A DNA stretch of 64,000 nucleotides from Sesamum alatum (taxonomy: Eukaryota; Streptophyta; Magnoliopsida; Lamiales; Pedaliaceae): the NCBI GenBank assembly GCA_034509735.1, contig JACGWO010000010.1, positions 15,637,193 to 15,701,192 on the forward strand, written 5' to 3'. Below the pieces are notes generated by a model. It did no database searches. It was given only the letters and a program-made list of their open reading frames with translations, and had not been told where the DNA came from. This document shows, piece by piece, positions 1 to 11,589 of the stretch. The stretch's first letter is position 1. Each line of letters opens with the position of its first letter. The position numbers and the translations under genes are program-made.

Positions 1-1158
1 AACAATAAGTAAAAGGAAAAAAGTAAAGTAAGACGAAAGATGAAGAGGGATACCATCAGAAAACAAGTCCGTCACATTGAAGACTTGGTCAAACAAATCA
101 GCCCCAATATAAGACATCTTGAGGTCGTGGCTCAGGGGGGAATCAAGGGAGGAATCAACCCAAAGAGTGCCCAAACCCCAATCGGAATCTCGAACGTAAA
201 GAAACCTCTCCTTCCAAGGACCCCGAGATGAAGTACAACCCTTAAAAAACTTGCAACCATTGCAAGGATAAAAGTAGAAGAAAGAGTCATTCACTACCTT
301 CTTGACGAAAAAAAGGGTATGAAAAGCTTCTACAGAAGGGGACAAGTCTAACTCACTAAAGCGATGAAGAAATCCCAAGAAGAATGTGAAAGCATTGGGA
401 GTAAGCTGACTCACACTAACGCCAACACTACTAATAATCTCCACTAATAAAGGGTGAGGCGGAAGAGTAAAGCCCGAGGAAAAATACACGGAGTATACAG
501 TAAAAAAAACCCGATGGAGGATACTTGACACGATCCCCACAAGAAGGAAGAAGAAATTCCACCGGAGGAGAAGAGTTATAGTTAGCCTCCAAGGAACGAA
601 GCTCTTCTAAACCAATAACACTATCACACACATCCACATTCATAACCCTACAATGAGACCGAGGAGCTGAAGAACATTCCCCTTCAAGTTCATTTGAACC
701 GGCTAAAGGAGCCTTAGAACCTACCCCCTTGGGAGAAGATGAGTTAGACTCAAAAGAAACATCTAAAGAATCGGTGGGACAAACAGGAAGATTGCGGATG
801 GCCTCAATGACCTCTAACACGAAGCTATCATCATCACCATTTAGAACAATCACATTGGAAGAGCAAGGAGGATTAAGAGTAGGACGACGTGATGACCCCT
901 CGCCCGAAGGAAGAGTAGAAGAGCGAAAGGAAGACCCCCAACTGTCGAGCCGAGGAAGACCCTCTCGGCCCCCGCGGTCGGGCGCGTCTCGACCAGCAAC
1001 ATGGTCGAGACCACCTCGACCAGAGGACTAGTCGAGGCTGGAGCCTTGACCAAGCTGGTCGAGGCTGGCGCCTCGGCCGCCTCGACCAAAAGGGCGGTCG
1101 AGGCCCAAGCCTCAATCAGCCTGCTGGCTGAGCCCTCCAGGGCTGCGGCCAGCATCAC
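1..1158 (-). pseudogene. Decayed antisense ORF of a Ty3/gypsy element, Transposase_28-like ('putative gypsy type transposon')
   Basis: On the minus strand several frames join into one decayed protein. The section 853-431 has a motif reading VEFLLPSCGDRVKYPPSGFF. After a +1 shift near 480-500 the reading continues leftward with phrases such as PPHPLLVEI and LTPNAFTFFLGFLHRFSELD, then runs out of the window at base 1. These phrases are typical of the plant family called putative gypsy type transposon (Transposase_28). The N-terminal section (1158-850) is a low-complexity Ala/Ser/Val/Glu repeat. The LTR to the right (1631 on) reads in the opposite, plus direction, so this would be an antisense ORF between pol and the 3' LTR, as known in Tat-lineage gypsy elements. 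A splice-donor-like GTACTT on the minus strand near 1339 suggests a spliced leader. The family call is from memory of its motifs; the molecular role is unknown. Confidence 0.6.
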
Positions 1159-1175
1159 CCTCTTCGCCTCGACCC
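941..1175. repeat. GC-rich TCGACC/GGTCGA motif cluster
   Basis: About nine TCGA-centred motifs (CTCGACC or GGTCGAG) occur in both orientations within about 235 bp. On the minus strand they encode a repeating hydrophobic/acidic peptide of the LVEA and ASTSL type inside the antisense ORF. Base composition is far more GC-rich than the flanks. Confidence 0.7.
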
Positions 1176-1630
1176 CCCCTCCCCGTGGCCGAGGCGAACC
1201 CCACTAGACCTATAAGAAGACTCCATAACTCCCTAGCGAAAATTATCAACTACGACCAAGAAGAGAAGAAGCAAGCAATCACGCGAAAAATAAAATACGA
1301 GCGAAACAACGAGAAAAAGAATGATTAAAAAGTACCTTTGCGGTTTGACATTCGGAAAAAGGCGCAAGAGCTAGCACACCCAAGCCTAAGAGGAAGCACG
1401 AATCAAGGAGTGAACGACGAACAAAGCTCAAAAAGTTCTAAACTGAATGAACGGAACGCGTATATATAGATGGAGAAGATGAAGAACTTTCCAAACTAGG
1501 AGGATTCTACTTGCCAAAGTTGTGACTATTCCCTTCTTCCTAGAGAAGATGGACTAACCAAAATGAATGGATTCTATTTACCAAGTTCCAATTATTCCTT
1601 TCCCGAATGCTTGGAACTTGAGGGGGCAGT

Positions 1631-2111
1631 TGACATGGAGAAAAAGGAAGTCAACCATTTATTTAATTCTCCCCATTAAATGAGAGTAGATCAAGGGATA
1701 TTTATGAGGATCATGGAGGAAATCAAGCCTCCAAAGCACAATTCATGGAAGCTTCAACATTAATGCTAGAGCAAGGAGAAGACCATGTCGACCCCATAAA
1801 ATGTTACCATTTATACTCTAGGAAACAAAGACGGAGGGCAATGAAGACAATATACAATACTTACTGTAAATAGATTAGTAGTATAAATAGGAGTTCAACC
1901 CCCTCATTTTAGAGGATCTTGAACTTGAGAAAACTCTACAAGTACACTAGTGCAACTATTGATCATCTAGGATCGAATTGTACGTATTGATGATTGTGCT
2001 CAATTTATAATTAATAAATCGATTATTTCGTTTATTGTTGAATTCTTTTTATTTCGTTTATTGTTGAATTCTCTTTAATTTCTTGCATCATCAATTAGCA
2101 TTAGTTTCACA
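1631..2111 (+). repeat. 3' LTR of the gypsy element running off the left edge (approximate right end)
   Basis: A polypurine tract (CTTGAGGGGGCA, about 1617-1628) immediately precedes TGACATGG, the likely LTR start. A TATA-like TATAAATA lies at 1882 and is followed by a leader-like sequence. The right end is uncertain; TTTCACA at about 2105-2111 is the best TG...CA candidate. The partner LTR and the target-site duplication lie outside the window. Plus orientation is set by the polypurine tract and the TATA box. Confidence 0.5.
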
Positions 2112-2331
2112 CTGTACGTGTGAAGTCAAAAATGTCCTTGAATTGATAATGTAACCAATTTATTTAATTTTAAATTTTATATTAATTGATAAAATAGTTA
2201 TTTTTCTATTTTTTTAATATGATGTATTAGTACATATTTTATTTTTATTTATAATAATATATTTTAAAACGCGAAAGAGTATTTTTATTATATGCAAGTA
2301 GCGTGAACAAGAACTTAATGTATAAAAAAAA

Positions 2332-2550
2332 GGGGTTAAATGCAATTTGCCCTCTGTATTAATCAAAAAGAGCAATTACCCCCTGTAAAAAAATAACTAA
2401 CAATTTATCTTCACAGGGGTTGTTTGCTCGATTTTTAGGGAGTTTTTTGCTTCATTTTTTAAAATATAGTAGATAAATTATTATTTATTTTTTCACATGG
2501 GATATTTTTACAAATTTTGCGTTATCACAATCGGGTAATTGCATTTTTTC
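2332..2550. mobile_element. Short degenerate palindromic MITE
   Basis: It starts GGGGTTAAATGCAATTTGCC and ends with a loosely inverted GGGTAATTGCATTTTTTC. It is flanked by A-rich tracts (AAAAAAAG on both sides), which may be a low-complexity target duplication. Its internal blocks of C-runs resemble the better preserved MITEs further right. It lies just upstream of the first gene. Confidence 0.4.
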
Positions 2551-2639
2551 AAAAAAAGAAGTATTGAAGCGCATATGATCGACCGCTTTTTTCGTATTTT
2601 GCCCTTCCTTTTCTCAGTTAATCTTCATAATTCTAAAGG

Positions 2640-3274
2640 GCGAAGCACAAACATCACTGCTCAATAGGCGTTGTAGCTCGATCTGGTCACTGCAAGTGTT
2701 TTATGGTTTCAGGTTCTATGTTTTTGTAAGCTAATTGCGAGGTTCCCACTTCATGAATCTGCAATCTTGAGCATTAGGGTTTAATTTGGGGCAGTTGCCA
2801 TTGGAAAATAGGGGAACTTAGAGTAACGAGTGCGATTTGACCTTGCTATACAGAAAATCCTCTCTCCCTCTCTCTCCGAGCAGCGAATGCGCCTATACAT
2901 ACTCACGAAACAGGCAGGTGAGTCTTTGATTATCTTATTTCCTTTTTAGCACCTAATTGTTTAATTACCGCAAGTTTTAGAAGTCTATTATCTGTTTTAA
3001 TTCAGTCTTGAAAATGTTTTATTTTCAGTCGAAAGAGAAAATCTTGAAATGTTTTGTCATGGTATTGATGAATTAAGAGTCATCGTATATCCTCGAGATT
3101 GTTGGGGTTGAGGGTGAGTGAGGAAGGAGGGCCTTGTTTTTGTGGTAACCCTTTGATTATCTTTTCTTAGTTAAATTTAATCTTTCAGTGTCGCAAACTT
3201 TAAGAGTAGTGGCTTGGGTGGCAGTAATTTTGGATAAAAGAAGTATAAGAGATTGATAAAGAAGGGTTTTGTTC
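2640..3274 (+). promoter_or_regulatory. 5' untranslated leader and leader intron of the gene starting at 3275
   Basis: A leader exon ends at 2917 (CAGGCAG followed by GTGAGT). The acceptor TCTTTCAG at 3188 opens a second leader exon, 3189-3274. The leader carries a CT-rich stretch at about 2863-2880. An in-frame TAA at 3257-3259 precedes the ATG at 3275, so translation cannot start further upstream in this frame. The transcription start was not located. Confidence 0.45.
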
Positions 3275-6149
3275 ATGGGTTCTTCTGCAGCTAACGGATT
3301 TCCTCATGTTCAGGTATGTATAGTTTGTGCTATTTTATTGATTTAATATTTCTAACTTTTGAAACATTATGTGGCCATGTCAATTTTTAGCTTGTGAAAT
3401 GTTATTTTTATATGTATGTTCTTTATTCGTGATGAAAGATGTGAACTTGTTGCAACTAAAGGGCTGGGGGGTTCATGGATTAGAGTTGAATACATAGGGC
3501 GAAGTATGCAGATAGCTATTAGCTAGATCAAAGGGAACCAAAGAGTCCGTTGAGCGCATGTGGTCTTGGTCCTGGATTTATCATTAGGCAAGGGAACCAA
3601 ATGGATGAAAACTGAACTTGCTTTGAAACTTTGTGAAGTGGTTGAGTTCATGAAAGAAAAACAAATAACATAGGTGCTAATGTATAAACATTTCCTGTGA
3701 GTATGTATATGGTTAATAATCATGCTTTCACTTAAAACCCGACAGAAGGAAAAAGGTTTTCTCAGCTTTTGTTCGATAACATTCAAGATCATAGCATAAT
3801 GTATTGGTGTTGACCGGCGAGTGGAAAACAGGATTGAGGGTAGATACCAAGGTTGATAAACTTGTGTTTAATGTGTCTTATCACTCTCTGTTCTCTCTGG
3901 TAATCTTCTGCCTATCAGAAATCATGTTCAAAGTACGACAAATCAGCAGCTGAATTGGTATAACGTGCAGGGAAAGCAAAATAAAGAATGTTGTGATTAC
4001 TACAAACAAAAATGTCATTATTCCAAAACACATTTTTCAACTTGGTCTTGGCAAGTTCGTACTTAAATAAAATTGGTTATTAGGATTTAGCTTTATCTTT
4101 TTAATTTTCGTAAAGAAATTCTATTAGCATCCTCATCTTCTTTCTCTTTGTCCTCATCAGGTCATAGGTTTTGGATATTGTACTCAATATTTCAACTGTT
4201 CTTTTATTCTTTTCTGCCAGTTTGCCTTGACAAGCAGCCCAATGTTTGAGAAAATGCTGCTGCTATCTGAAAAGCTGATTGAGTGAAACTGTTTTTCTTG
4301 CTTTTCATATTATCTTTTGCATACCATATTCTAATTTTCTTCTGTTCTTTTGGTATCTAGTCAAGTTGGAGCAGGACGTTTCGATTAACCCGAAACATGA
4401 AATACTTTAAGTATTTGTGCTTATGCTCCCTAATCATTATACTCAGTGGGCCATCATCCAGTTATGGAAGTATGTAAGTGGTTGATACCTAGGAGTGCAT
4501 GTCTCCTTTTTTAACTTATTTTCCAACTGTGCTTAAGATTTACATTGTTGTTGGATGAGATCAAACTCAAATGCGAAAAAGTGATGTGGCATTTTAGTGT
4601 TCCTCATGTTCTTTAACTTTTACTCTTATGGTAACCCAAAAACTTTGAAGTCATATTTATCTTGGAACTTAGCTAGCTCCATTACCTTGATGAAGATGAG
4701 AAACTAAGATATTAACCAATATTGGTGAGGAAACAAAATTGGTTTGGCATAATTTCTTTTCAGCTTTTGTCAACACTCCTATTTGGACATTGTTTCGACT
4801 TAATTAGGACATAGTTATGCGCCTTCTTTTCACTTTTCTTTTCTTTTCTTTTTCCTTATAATTCTTTTTATGAACGTACAATTTGTTATAGCATGTAACA
4901 TTTAACTTTTTGTATTTGGTGAACATCTTATTAGCGAATGATAAGTTCAGTAGTATGATTGTCTTTGTTTGTATTGTCATAGTCTTTCTCAAACTGTCAG
5001 GATTGATGGAAAAGATTTGCATGTTGGTGTGGAGCTGTTGAAGGAAACATTGCCATTACAAAATGGTGCTTGTCTCTACCAATTGCGAGGATTGAGACCC
5101 CATATGTGGTATGAAGTGAAGATATCGTACCCTGCTTCTGTATGTACGTCATTTCTATCTATCTTTCCATCTTTGAAAATTTGTTAACAACATTTGCTAA
5201 TAAGATTAAGTGAAAAACAGATACCTGCCAGCTTCTCTTTGCAACTAAATAGAGGTACTTCGGACTTGGGGCTGAATCTAGGAAGAAAATTGCTCAATAC
5301 TGAAAAGATAATTTTCATGACTGATGGAATGCTCTCGTTAATTGACCAGGTTTTCTAATGCTTTGTCATGGCTGTAAAAGAGTGTTATCATTCTCTGCTC
5401 CATTGAAGTTTACCGTTCTGGAATTTTGGTGCAGGGTGGCATGTCTGTGCTGGTGAACGTGAAACCTGAGGGAGTTGTTGCAGTACCAGGAAAACGGGAA
5501 AGGGAATTTGTCATGTTTAATATAGGTAATACAATCTTCTTTTCCCAGTTCATATCACGTGCTAAAACTTCCCTTCAAAGTTATCTGTATACTGAATTCT
5601 TAGTTAGGGAAGATGCACGGACCAAGAAAACTTTCTTTATCTCGTCCTGTTATCACTAATCCTTTTGGTTGATCTTTCAGAGAAGAGTTCTAGGAGATTC
5701 TGAAGGCATATTTCTCCTATATCTTGCCATATTCGCCCCGTTTCATTCTATAGATTACACATTATTTCTTCCTAACATTTCATGTGCATGTGTTCCTTTG
5801 TGATGTTTTGAGGAGTATCTCACCTGTTGCTTAACATGTTTCCAAGGGCTACTTGACCTATCATCATCTGCTTCTCTTTTTAACCCATTCCTTTTGGATG
5901 CCTTAGTTTTTATAGAATGCGTTTTGACATTTCATGCACATTCTGTTGTTTAATCTGACAAGAGCAAATGTGATTCTTTGACCTTTCCTGATCTTTTTTG
6001 CAGTTTGTGATGAACTGTTGCTGGGCATTCCCCACAAGGCTTGGTACGTCGTAATGTTTGGCATTGGTTTGTTTGGTGTTGGCTTTCGTGGTTCCACCAT
6101 TTCTTCCCCCATTTCTGCTGCCAAAACATGGAAATCCACCATTATTTGA
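3275..6149 (+). CDS. Six-exon gene for a 224-aa membrane-associated protein of unknown function
   Basis: Exons 3275-3313, 4361-4473, 4983-5139, 5221-5349, 5435-5525 and 6004-6149 all join in frame with GT...AG introns and sum to 675 nt. The start is supported by an upstream in-frame stop. Residues about 26-45 form a hydrophobic stretch (MKYFKYLCLCSLIIIL), either a signal peptide or an anchor. An internal Met there could be an alternative start exposing a normal signal peptide. The middle is a soluble domain with phrases such as LRPHMWYEVKISYPAS and VPGKREREFVMFNI. Near residues 190-206 a second hydrophobic segment (AWYVVMFGIGLFGVGF) precedes a short polar tail. The layout fits a single-pass protein with its middle domain in the ER lumen or outside the cell; that is inference. 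I do not recognise a named family. Confidence 0.8.
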
Positions 6150-6486
6150 TCAGGTTGTTGCCAAGGATTCTTAAAGTCATTTCTTCTCTACGTGTTCCTG
6201 GCAATATTTGCGAGAGATTTGATTGAGCGCTGGATGATTTAGCTTGACATGATGACAAGTAGTCTTTTCTGAAGAGGGTTATTTGAATTTTCTTCTTCTT
6301 CTTCTTCTTTTTTTTTTTTTTTTTTTCTCTAATTCTTGTGATTAATATCGAGGGTGGAGCTTGTCGTTCGAGGAAAAATGGCTGTGCGTATGTGTATTTG
6401 TTTTTCTATTTTCTTCCTCCAGTTTGTTTTTGGTTGCGCTGTGCTACTGATTTAGCAGTCCCCATAAACCGATTTCATGCTTCAGC
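6150..6486 (+). other. 3' flank of the first gene, with a poly(T) tract
   Basis: This holds the probable 3' UTR. A run of CTT repeats grading into about 20 T residues at 6290-6328 is followed by unassigned sequence. The T tract could be the inverted poly(A) tail of a further minus-strand LINE fragment. No gene is seen. Confidence 0.4.
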
Positions 6487-6686
6487 ATCGAGTTTCTTGT
6501 TTTCGAAAGAACCACTCGAGGGTTTGAGGAGCTTTTTTGGGTCCCCGTCCCTTTTACATTAATTCACCAAAAAAAAAAAAGAGAACATACATACAACGGT
6601 GAGCACCGACTCTCTAGAATCGCTTAGAAAATCATAAATAAGGAATACTGTTAGTGAAAGAGTACTATTTTTTTTACAGTGACATA
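6487..6686 (-). mobile_element. 5'-truncated copy of a LINE 3' end
   Basis: Positions 6518-6680 are recognisably similar to 6727-6860 in the large LINE: both have GAGGAGCTTTTTTGGG or a close variant, then CCCGTCC, a TATTA or CATTA run and AAATAAGGA. It is in the same orientation and directly abuts the left target duplication of the large LINE, so the younger LINE landed beside or in an older relative. Confidence 0.55.
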
Positions 6687-6841
6687 AATGAGCGTTGAGT
6701 TTTTTTTTTTTTTTTTTAATTAAATCACCCGAGAGTGTGGGGAGCTTTTTGGGGTTCCCGTCCTTTTTATATTAGGACAAAAGGGGAAGAATTTACATCG
6801 GAGAGTACTAACTCCTTAGTTTAACTAGAAAACTATAAATA

Positions 6842-7066
6842 AGGAGTACTACTCCTTTACAATGATAAATGAGAAAGCCAAAAATAAGGAGTGCTACTCC
6901 CTTACAGTGATACTGAAAGAAGGCATAAATGAGGAGTACTACTCCCTTATAAAAGCGGTACCAGTGCTTACTATCCATTTGATGGCTGAGAGAAGACGTA
7001 AATGAGGAGTACTACTCCCTTACAAAAGCGGTACCAGTGCTTACTATCCATTTGATGGCTGAGACC
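6842..7066. repeat. 73-bp tandem duplication in the LINE 3' UTR, with partial extra units
   Basis: The segment containing GCGGTACCAGTGCTTACTAT occurs at about 6955 and again 73 bp later at about 7028. Shorter GGAGTACTACTCC-type units precede it at 6852, 6888 and 6932, and the motif recurs at 7005. This looks like slippage growth of a variable 3' UTR array. Confidence 0.8.
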
Positions 7067-7661
7067 TGCAAAAAGTGACGAGGTGCAAAATTTCAAGAAT
7101 AGACTAATGCTAGTCCAAATAACAACATGCAAGGTAAAATGTCCAACAACGTGGCAACAGGTATAAATGGAATCCAGATATAAGAAATCAGTCATGCTAA
7201 CTAAAATCCTATCCAGCCCAAGAACCAACCAAGCATCAACATAAGCCAAAAACAGTATGGTCTCAAGCCAATCCAAAAGTAATGTGGTAGTAAGGGGAGG
7301 TTCAAAAGATATAAACCAAGGGGTGCAACCCCTTGTCACATATGCACAGTAAAAATAGGAGGCGCAAAGCTTTGCAAAAGAAGATAATATGTACCAGACA
7401 AAAGGAAAGCAACAATATCTAATTTTAAGTCCAAGGGAGATGAAACTAGAGGTACTATGAATTCACAGAGCGGGTATAAGGAAGGCACGCAGAATCTAAT
7501 CTAATAATACCTGTGATCTTGCCCCGTAGTTGCTCCATAGATATGACAGAGAGTGCGGCAGCTGAACAGGTCTGGTTGGCAAAGTAGTCTGCAGCCTGAT
7601 TACCTTCCCTAAAAACGTGGGAGATTTTGTGTTCAATGAGGGACAGGCAGTGTCTGATTTT

Positions 7662-8632
7662 CTACAGCAGCGGGTGAAGAGTCCAGTAGCCTTTGGGGGG
7701 ATCGGACATCAGCAAGTGGATGACAGAGAGGGCATCAAGTTCAATCCAAATTTTGGTGAGGCCGCTGTCCAGACAAAGTAAGAGCCCTCTAAGCAGGGCT
7801 TTAAACTTTGCAACCATGTTGGTGGAGATGCCTAAGGGCTCGAGAAAACCAAAAATAACATGTCCCCGGTGATATCTGACAATACCACCTGCTCCAGAAA
7901 TACCAGGATTGCCTCTAGAAGCTCCATCAGTGTTAAGCTTAACCCATCCCATTTCAGGTTTCCTCCAATGAACTAAGATGACTTTCTGTTTTTTAGGATA
8001 CTGAGGAAGGGGAATATGGAGGGAAGTGGCAGCAAATTGGTCTCCTTTGAGGTGTTTGAGTTTCCATAACTTACACCTGCTGAGTGCATGAGATGATTCA
8101 ATATCTTTATGACGATGGTATTAGTTTTGAATGCAGCACCGTTGTGTTTGGCTTCATTTCTCAGAGTCCAGATATGCCAGATAACAATCAATGGGACTAG
8201 GTCTCTCAGCTGCAGGGACTGTGTAATATTGGATCTCCAAGCTTGAATGAAAATGACCATGCTGGATGATTGGGGGAGGGTGACATTAAATTTGCTAGCA
8301 AAGAATCTCCACGTAGCCATTGACTGTTCATTGTTAAGGAAAAGATGTTCTTGAGTTTCCTCTTGCTGGCAGCAACAACATTTAGAGGCAAGGGTTATGC
8401 CTTTTTGCTTCAGTCTCGCGTCCACCGGTATCTATTTGTTGATCAACCTCCAAATGAAAATAGATATTGTGGGTGTAATAAGGTTGGACCACAAGTTCTT
8501 GAATAGAGGAAGGCTGTGCTTATGATCTCTGCTATTCTCCCAAGCTGATGAGACAGTAAATTTACCATCCTTGGATAGCTTCCAGATAGGATAGTATTTT
8601 GGTTCTTGAAGGATAGGGATATCAGTCACCAA
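7662..8632 (-). pseudogene. LINE ORF2 C-terminus: zinc-binding RT-associated region and RNase H
   Basis: Two frames are visible. 8425-7973 carries the Cys/His-rich region CCCCQQEETQEHLF, followed by WHIWTLRNEAKHNG, as in the zf-RVT region of plant LINEs. 7952-7662 is an RNase H domain beginning WVKLNTDGASRGNPG. The first catalytic Asp (NTDGAS) and a later Asp (IELDA) are kept, but the usual glutamate of the AEFEALL motif reads AKFKALL, so the active site is broken. A frame change lies between the two parts. The zone 8432-8632 continues the same ORF upstream. Confidence 0.8.
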
Positions 8633-8639
8633 GTTGACA

Positions 8640-10125
8640 ATGTGTAGGGGTAGAATTCATTGGAGTTTGTCAATGTCCCATTCTCTTGCAAGCCAGAAGG
8701 AGTTAACAGGAACGTGGATTCGGATATCCTGCCCATATATAGCATGGAGAGAAACTTCTGGAATCCAACAATCGTGCCAAAATGAGACATCGCCGGAGCC
8801 AAGGCACCAGAATATGTTATCTTGCGCTGTACAGCTTGCTTTGCAAAGTCTTCTCCAAATGGCTGAATCATTTTTGGAGGCTTGAGCATGGCCAGGAAAG
8901 TTCCTGCCACAGTATTTCATAAGAGTAAATTGTGCCCAAAGAGAGGTCTGCATTCTGAATCTCCACCAAAGTTTCTGTGAGAATGCTTCCACTGTATCCC
9001 TTAAGTTCCTGATACCGAGTCCTCCTTCTTCAGTAGGGTAGCAAATATTTCTCCATTTGGTCTAGTGTATTCTCCTTTGAGTCGATGTTGAGCCCCAAAA
9101 AAACTTCGCAAACAACTGCTCCAGTCTCTGGATGATCCCAATGGGGGGACTGAGAACTTGGAGAAGGAAGATAGGCATAGAAGCGAGAACACTTTTTATC
9201 AACAAAAGCCTTCCCCCGTATGAAAGATGTGTATGTTCCCATCCTGAGATCCTTGCTCTGACCTTATCAATGAGGGTATGATAGAGCAGTTTTTTCTTAT
9301 GTCCTTTATAGAGAGGGGCACCAAGATATGTGATTGGAAGATCCTTCCTAAAAAAACCCGTAATGATCTTGATTCTTTGTGAATGAAGTCCAGCCTTCTT
9401 ACTGGGGATAAATGCACTCTTTAAATGATTGACCTTTTGTCCGGATGAGGTTTCATAGTGGTCCAAGAAATTCATGAGTTTGATCAGGCTATCCTCCTCC
9501 GAGTTAGTGAAAATAATGATGTCGTCTGCATATGAAAGGTGAGAAACACAGAAACTGCATTTTGTTTTGTAAGCCATAGAAAGGTTTTCCCTAAACAAAT
9601 GATCAAAACCTCTAGACAGGGCTTCGGCTGCAAGGATAAATAGGGCAGGTGAAATGGGGTCACCCTGTCTAAGGCCTTCGGAGGATTTAAAGAAACCTGA
9701 GGGGTCACCATTAACAAGCACAGTGAACCAACAGTTTTCAATAGCATTTTTAATCAAGAAGATACATTTGTAGGGAAAACCCATCCTAAGCAAAACAGAA
9801 TAAAGAAATTTCCAACTAACTCTATCATAAGCTTTAGACATATCTAATTTAAGGACCACATTGCCTCTATTGTACCTTTGGTCAAGCGAATGAATCATCT
9901 CCTGTGCCATGAGGAAGTTGTCACCAATGAGCCTACCGGGGACAAATCCACTTTGTGAAGGGGATATGAGGGTAGGTAAGAGTGCTGCAATTTTGTTGTA
10001 GAGGAGCTTGGAAAGGATCTTGTGGTGACATTGCAAAGAGATATAGGGCGGTAGTCACTCCAAGTTTGAGGGGACTCAATTTTGGGAATCAAGGTGATAG
10101 TAGTAGCAGTAAACCTTCTAGGCAT
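8640..10125 (-). pseudogene. LINE ORF2 reverse transcriptase
   Basis: 10125-9895 carries TLIPKIESPQTWSDYRPISL, the conserved start of non-LTR reverse transcriptase. It continues after a frame change in the 325-codon stretch 10036-9062, with FVPGRLIGDNFL, LKLDMSKAYDRVSW, EGLRQGDPISP and the catalytic LSYADDIIIF (the YADD box intact). The thumb continues at 9062-8640 in shifted frames. The core sites are preserved but several indels break the frame, so no active enzyme is expected. Confidence 0.88.
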
Positions 10126-10570
10126 AGGAGTCCCATAGAAAAAGTCTTTAACAACATTTTCGATGTCAACTGCAATAAAGTCCTAGCAAGCTTGGAAGAA
10201 TTCAGAGGTGAAGTCATCTGATCCTGCCACACTGTCCTTATTAATGCTAAAGACCGCTTCTTTAATTTCCTCAAGTGTGGGGGTGGTACACAGGTTCCTT
10301 AAATCTGTCGGGGTTAGTTGAGGAAACTGGAATGGGAAATGTGGTTCAGTGAAGGTACTCTTAGAGTTGGTGAGGAGATTGTAGAAATAGTTAGTTGTCG
10401 ATGCTTTGATGTCAGAGGGGTAGTGATATCAGTGTCATTATCCCTGATTCTGTGTATGGTAGATCTGGACCTCTTTTTTTTAACCAGTGAGTGAAAGAAT
10501 TTTGTATTTCGTTCACCTGCTTTCAGCCATTAACAGTTGCTGTTTTGTCTCCAAAATATTGATTCAGTGG

Positions 10571-11557
10571 TCAAGGCTTGTACAAGGGCTGCATTGCATC
10601 TATTGAGAGAGATGAGGTTTTGATCTGTGGGATTTCTATAAAATTGTTTTTCTGCTTCATCAGCTGCAGACTTGGCTTGCTCCACCGTGCTGAATACATT
10701 ACCAAAGACATTCTGGTTCCAGTCTTTAAGGACTTCTTTGACTCTGTAGAGTTTCTGCTGAAGGCGTTGTACATGCCAAAGCCCTTATTGGAAGATTCCC
10801 AAGCTGTTTTGACAGTTTCCTCGAATGTATGATGTCTAAGCCACATACTTTGAAATCTGAATGATGAAGGACATTTTTCAACACTTTTCTGAGCTCGGAT
10901 GAGGAGGGGATGATGGTCTGATGTCCTTCTACTAAGATGAGAGACTCTTGTGCAGTTAAGCATATCGGCCCATTCCTTGGAGTAGAAGACCCTATCAAGC
11001 CTATTCCAGATTCTCTTGTTGGTCCAAGTGAAAGGTTCACCCTCAAATCCAGCATCAGTCAGGCCGCACTCCATAACCATGTCACTGAAATCCTCCATCG
11101 GGCCAAGTATGTTAAGGGATCCTCCTTGGTTTTCTTCTGAGTGGAGGATGGTGTTGAAGTCTCCTCCTACTAACCAAGGGACGTTGGAAGATGAAAGATT
11201 GATGAGTTCATTCCAGAGAATTCTTCGAGGAGACCTGGAGCACTTAGCATACACAAATGTACAAAAAATAGGATCTTCTAACAGACCACTAGAGATTTTA
11301 GTGTGCAAAAATTGGTTGTGATCCTGAAGGACAACAATGTCAACCTCATGGGATGCAAAACACCAAATTTTGTTGCTTATATTGGAAACCACAGAACTGA
11401 AGCCAAATTTTCTAGCAAATAAGGGGGCATCTAACTGTACAAAATGTTCTAGTAAGACAAGGATATCAGGTTTATTATCAGCAAGTATAGTAGAGAGGAG
11501 AGTTTGTTTTTGTTTTTTTCCTACACCCCTAATATTCCAGATGATGATTTTAATCAT
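10571..11557 (-). pseudogene. LINE ORF2 apurinic-like endonuclease domain
   Basis: This starts MIKIIIWNIRGVGKKQKQ at 11557, the usual beginning of ORF2 in plant LINEs. WNIRG, the DILVLLEHF helix with its conserved Glu, LVGGDFNTIL and the terminal SDHHPLLI are all present, so the metal-binding and catalytic residues of the exonuclease/endonuclease/phosphatase fold look intact across about 220 residues. The frame is lost after about 10571, before the reverse transcriptase. Confidence 0.88.
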
Positions 11558-11589
11558 TTAAAACTGTAAGGAAGAGTTAGATGAAGCCC

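Noticed and set aside
6041..6226. 61-codon frame over the last exon of the first gene
   Set aside because: Wrong phase relative to the five preceding exons; the in-phase reading ends at 6149.
11016..11321. 101-codon plus-strand frame
   Set aside because: Antisense shadow of the LINE endonuclease, which has all catalytic motifs on the minus strand.
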